A stretch of 16,979 nt of DNA from CAZPMT01 sp964587655. GTDB lineage: Bacteria; Hydrogenedentota; Hydrogenedentia; Hydrogenedentales; SLHB01. The stretch covers positions 1 through 16,979 of the forward strand of contig CAZPMT010000128.1 of NCBI GenBank assembly GCA_964587655.1, written 5' to 3'. The notes below the pieces were generated by a model. It had not been told where the DNA came from, did no database searches, and saw nothing but the letters and a program-made list of their open reading frames with translations. Shown here one piece after another: positions 14,960-16,979 of this stretch (position 1 is its first letter; each line of letters opens with the position of its first letter). The position numbers and the translations under genes were made by a program.

Positions 14960-15909
14960 AAAAGGGATTTACCCTCATTGAACTGCTAGTGGTGATCGCC
15001 ATTATAGGGATCCTAGCGGCAATCTTGCTTCCGGCGCTTGCTCGGGCTCGCGAGTCGGCCCGCCGGGCCAGTTGCGCAAACAACCTCAAGCAGTTGGGGC
15101 TCGTAATGAAGATGTACTCGAACGAATCCAAGGGACAGAAGTTCCCATCCATGGCCTGGAAACAGTCCTGGCAAATCGACGACTTCAACGCCGTGAGCGG
15201 TTACCTGAAGTGCGGGTACGGGAATCCCGAGTCAACTAACGCCGAGTTTGTGTTCGACGGGCCGGCCATATACCCGGAGTATCTCACGGACATCAACGTC
15301 ATGCTTTGTCCGTCAGGCTCGATAGCCTCGACCCGCGTAAAAGACCAGAAGATCTGGAACGACCAGGACGCCCTTCTCGCGGGAGATGACAGTGTTATCG
15401 ATCCCTGCACCTTCACGGCCGAATCGTACATGTACGTCTCCTGGGCGCTGAGCGGGCGGCCGGGAGAGGACTATCTGGTCGCGAACGCGGATGCGAATGA
15501 TCCCGCAATCAATGCCCAAAACGTGCTGGGTGGAACGCATGTCGACACCAATTTCGTCGCTATGATCATGCAGCTGCTCACCGCGCAGCAGGCCGCCCGC
15601 AACACGACCAACACGTACGATCATGACGTCGATTTCACGACGGCCGCCGGCAAGGATGTGACCCTCTACCGTTTGCGTGAGGGCATCGAGCGGTTCTTCA
15701 TTACGGATATCAACAATCCGGCCGCCAGCGCCCTAGCGCAGAGCACGATACCGTTCCTGTTCGACATGAGCAGCGCGACACCTGGCGAGTTCAATCACCT
15801 TCCGGGTGGCGGAAACGTCCTGTACCTGGACGGCCACGTGTCCTTCCTGCGGTTCCCGAGCGATTTCCCGGTGACGCGCGCGTTCGTGAGTCTCGTATCA
15901 AAGTTCTGA
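14956..15909 (+). CDS. Prepilin-type N-terminal methylation protein (DUF1559 type, H-Xn-DG C-terminus)
   Basis: This is a 317-residue type II secretion/type IV pilin-like protein. The leader is MKKG, with predicted prepilin peptidase cleavage before F5 and the conserved glutamate at position 5 of the mature protein (E9). The hydrophobic helix covers 5-28 (FTLIELLVVIAIIGILAAIL) and is followed by the DUF1559 signature: ARARESARRASC, NNLKQLGL. The soluble domain ends with FNHLPGGGNVLYLDGHVSF, the H-Xn-DG element (H281, D292-G293). GGAGG (14942-14946) lies 9 nt before ATG 14956. Such pseudopilins are numerous in Planctomycetes and related phyla; most have no assigned function and probably assemble at or cross the envelope. 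It is a single gene with its own promoter and terminator. Confidence 0.93.
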   Translation: MKKGFTLIELLVVIAIIGILAAILLPALARARESARRASCANNLKQLGLVMKMYSNESKGQKFPSMAWKQSWQIDDFNAVSGYLKCGYGNPESTNAEFVFDGPAIYPEYLTDINVMLCPSGSIASTRVKDQKIWNDQDALLAGDDSVIDPCTFTAESYMYVSWALSGRPGEDYLVANADANDPAINAQNVLGGTHVDTNFVAMIMQLLTAQQAARNTTNTYDHDVDFTTAAGKDVTLYRLREGIERFFITDINNPAASALAQSTIPFLFDMSSATPGEFNHLPGGGNVLYLDGHVSFLRFPSDFPVTRAFVSLVSKF

Positions 15910-15947
15910 TGACACTGGGGCGGATTTCCGCCACAGGCCTGAAACTC

Positions 15948-15982
15948 AAGTGGCCCCTGAGGAGACTCAGAGGCCACTTTTC
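15948..15982 (+). terminator. Rho-independent terminator of the prepilin gene
   Basis: AAGTGGCC (15948-15955) pairs with GGCCACTT (15972-15979), and an inner CTGAG (15957-15961) pairs with CTCAG (15966-15970) around a GAGA loop. The stem runs into TTTT (15978-15981). It lies 39 bp after the stop codon. Confidence 0.8.
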
Positions 15983-16028
15983 ATTCTCCGGAAGCCGCCG
16001 TAGCTGGAACCGGCAGCAAAACTTGCCC

Positions 16029-16127
16029 TGTCATTGCGAACGAAGTGAAGCAATCTAATGTTACCCTCACCAACCCTCTGGCATTCGGTAAAATGGACTG
16101 GATTGCTTCACTTCGTTCGCAATGACA
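16029..16127. repeat. Palindromic repeat element with perfect 27-bp inverted arms
   Basis: Arm 16029-16055 is the exact reverse complement of 16101-16127, with a 45-bp spacer. The arm core GCGAACGAAGTGAAGCAATC belongs to a type seen dispersed in many bacterial genomes (translated as NEVKQS-like tails). No transposase is present. It may be a MITE-like element. It sits just beyond the stop of the RND pump remnant. Confidence 0.85.
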
Positions 16128-16140
16128 CGGTGCGCGGCGC

Positions 16141-16350
16141 CTACCGCCCCCGACGGGCAAGAAACCATCGCACGGACTCCATGTACGTGTAAACCACGGG
16201 CGTGATGTACAGCGTCAACAACTGCGACACCATGAGCCCCCCGACCACCGCCAGGCCGAGCGGACGCCGCGATTCGGAACCCGCTCCCATCCCTAGCGCG
16301 ATGGGCAGCGTACCTGTCAACGCCGCCATGGTTGTCATCGTGATCGGGAA
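16141..16350 (-). pseudogene. C-terminal remnant of an RND efflux pump (AcrB/MdtB-type inner-membrane subunit)
   Basis: On the minus strand about 70 residues read PITMTTMAALTGTLPIALG, then GAGSESRRPLGLAVVGGLM and SQLLTLYITPVVYTYMESV, ending at TAG 16141-16143. This is the conserved final segment (last transmembrane helices) of RND transporters, which are normally over 1000 residues. Everything N-terminal is missing: the upstream sequence switches directly into a membrane-fusion-protein fragment in another frame at about 16345-16362. It cannot encode a working pump. Confidence 0.8.
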
Positions 16351-16359
16351 CGGTTGCAC

Positions 16360-16931
16360 TGACTTCCAGTGGCCCCTCCGCCATGCGCTCGCGAACCTCC
16401 CAGAGGTGCTGCTCCGGCAGCGTGAAGGTAACGTAGATGGGCATGGTCTGCGTGATGATCACGGGCGGCGTCGTGTCATTCGCCTTGACGGTGTTCCCTC
16501 TGTTAACAAGCAGGCGGCCGGTCTTTCCCTTGATCGGAGAAGCGATCGTGCAGCAATCGAGCTGAAGGTTCGCGTCCGCAATCGACGCCTTCGCGCCGCG
16601 TATGGCTTCGTTGGCGGATCTTATGTTGGCCTCTTCCGCCGCGACGGACGATTCGAGCGTTCGTGCGCGACAAGTCGTACTCGGACTGAGATACCATGCC
16701 CTTCTTCAACAGGGTTGCGTCGCGATCCAGTTCCGCCCGCGCGTTTTCCGCCTGTGCCTTGTTCCGGGCGACATTCGCCTTGGACAGCTCCAATTGCGCC
16801 TCTGCCTTGGCGAGGTTGGCGTTCGCCTGTTCGAGGGCCACCTCGTACGGCCGAGGGTCTATGGTGAAGAGTTTCTGACCTTCCTCCACAACGCCGCCTT
16901 CCTTGAACCATACGCCGACGAGTTGCCCTGA
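16360..16931 (-). pseudogene. Frameshifted fragment of an RND membrane fusion protein (HlyD/AcrA type)
   Basis: Homology begins at SGQLVGVWFKEGG (~16931) and continues through the lipoyl half-motif and coiled-coil hairpin (QANANLAKAEAQLELSKANV) to GMVSQSEYDLSRTNA. The frame then breaks near 16652-16661. It resumes in another frame as LESSVAAEEANIRSANEAI and runs through CTIASPIKGKTGRLLVNRG (second lipoyl half) and ITQTMPIYVTFTLPEQ to MAEGPLEVSA. A 2-nt loss from GCGC at the break would explain the shift. The protein's N-terminus (signal peptide) and C-terminal part are absent. The fragment then joins the RND remnant out of frame. Confidence 0.82.
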
Positions 16932-16979
16932 GAGCCTGTGAAAAAATGCCCGGCGCGAGAAAAGGCTTGACATTTATAG

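Noticed and set aside
16067..16462. 131-codon minus-strand ORF as a genuine gene
   Set aside because: Its first part is adaptor sequence and the rest is the RND remnant and repeat read in the wrong frame, so it is a by-product of the pseudogene fusion.

Overview
The window is GC-rich bacterial chromosomal DNA, probably from an uncultured lineage of the PVC/Planctomycetes-Lentisphaerae-Hydrogenedentota type. This placement is an inference. It rests on a DUF1559-style prepilin with the typical N-terminus and an H-Xn-DG C-terminus, a GTP-dependent PEP carboxykinase, a MoxR-type DUF58/DUF4129 gene pair, and GC-rich palindromic intergenic repeats. I see no tRNA, rRNA, CRISPR array or transposase gene.

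Region 1 (1-5204, + strand) is the most unusual part. After the tail of an unidentified gene comes a 907-residue Hsp70-like ATPase. It carries an N-terminal zinc ribbon and beta-rich (Ig-like) segments ahead of the nucleotide-binding domain, and a shrunken substrate-domain remnant behind it. Downstream is a 664-residue protein with a signal peptide, a TPR-like and proline-rich outer segment, one membrane helix, a coiled coil, and a C-terminus that matches the GrpE beta-domain by eye. I read the pair as a candidate membrane-spanning Hsp70/exchange-factor system, in which an extracytoplasmic module could control nucleotide exchange on a specialised cytosolic Hsp70. A small 67-codon ORF lies between them and could couple their translation.

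Region 2 (5319-12368, - strand) is an envelope cluster. In transcription order it holds a PpiD/SurA-like membrane-anchored parvulin, a DUF58 protein, an overlapping eight-helix DUF4129 protein, and an exported NagZ-like GH3 beta-N-acetylhexosaminidase with a C-terminal LysM domain. MoxR and transglutaminase partners are not visible. Two copies of a roughly 95-bp palindromic repeat bracket the parvulin gene.

Region 3 (12369-15982, + strand) contains pckG (GTP-PEPCK, gluconeogenesis) behind a recognisable sigma70-type promoter. A type II secretion/type IV-like prepilin gene follows, with a near-consensus promoter, a long leader holding a possible 29-codon coupled leader peptide, and a clear hairpin terminator.

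Region 4 (15983-16979) holds a perfect 27-bp inverted-repeat element and the decayed remains of an RND efflux operon (- strand). A frameshifted membrane-fusion-protein fragment is joined, out of frame, to the last ~70 residues of an RND pump, so most of both genes has been lost.
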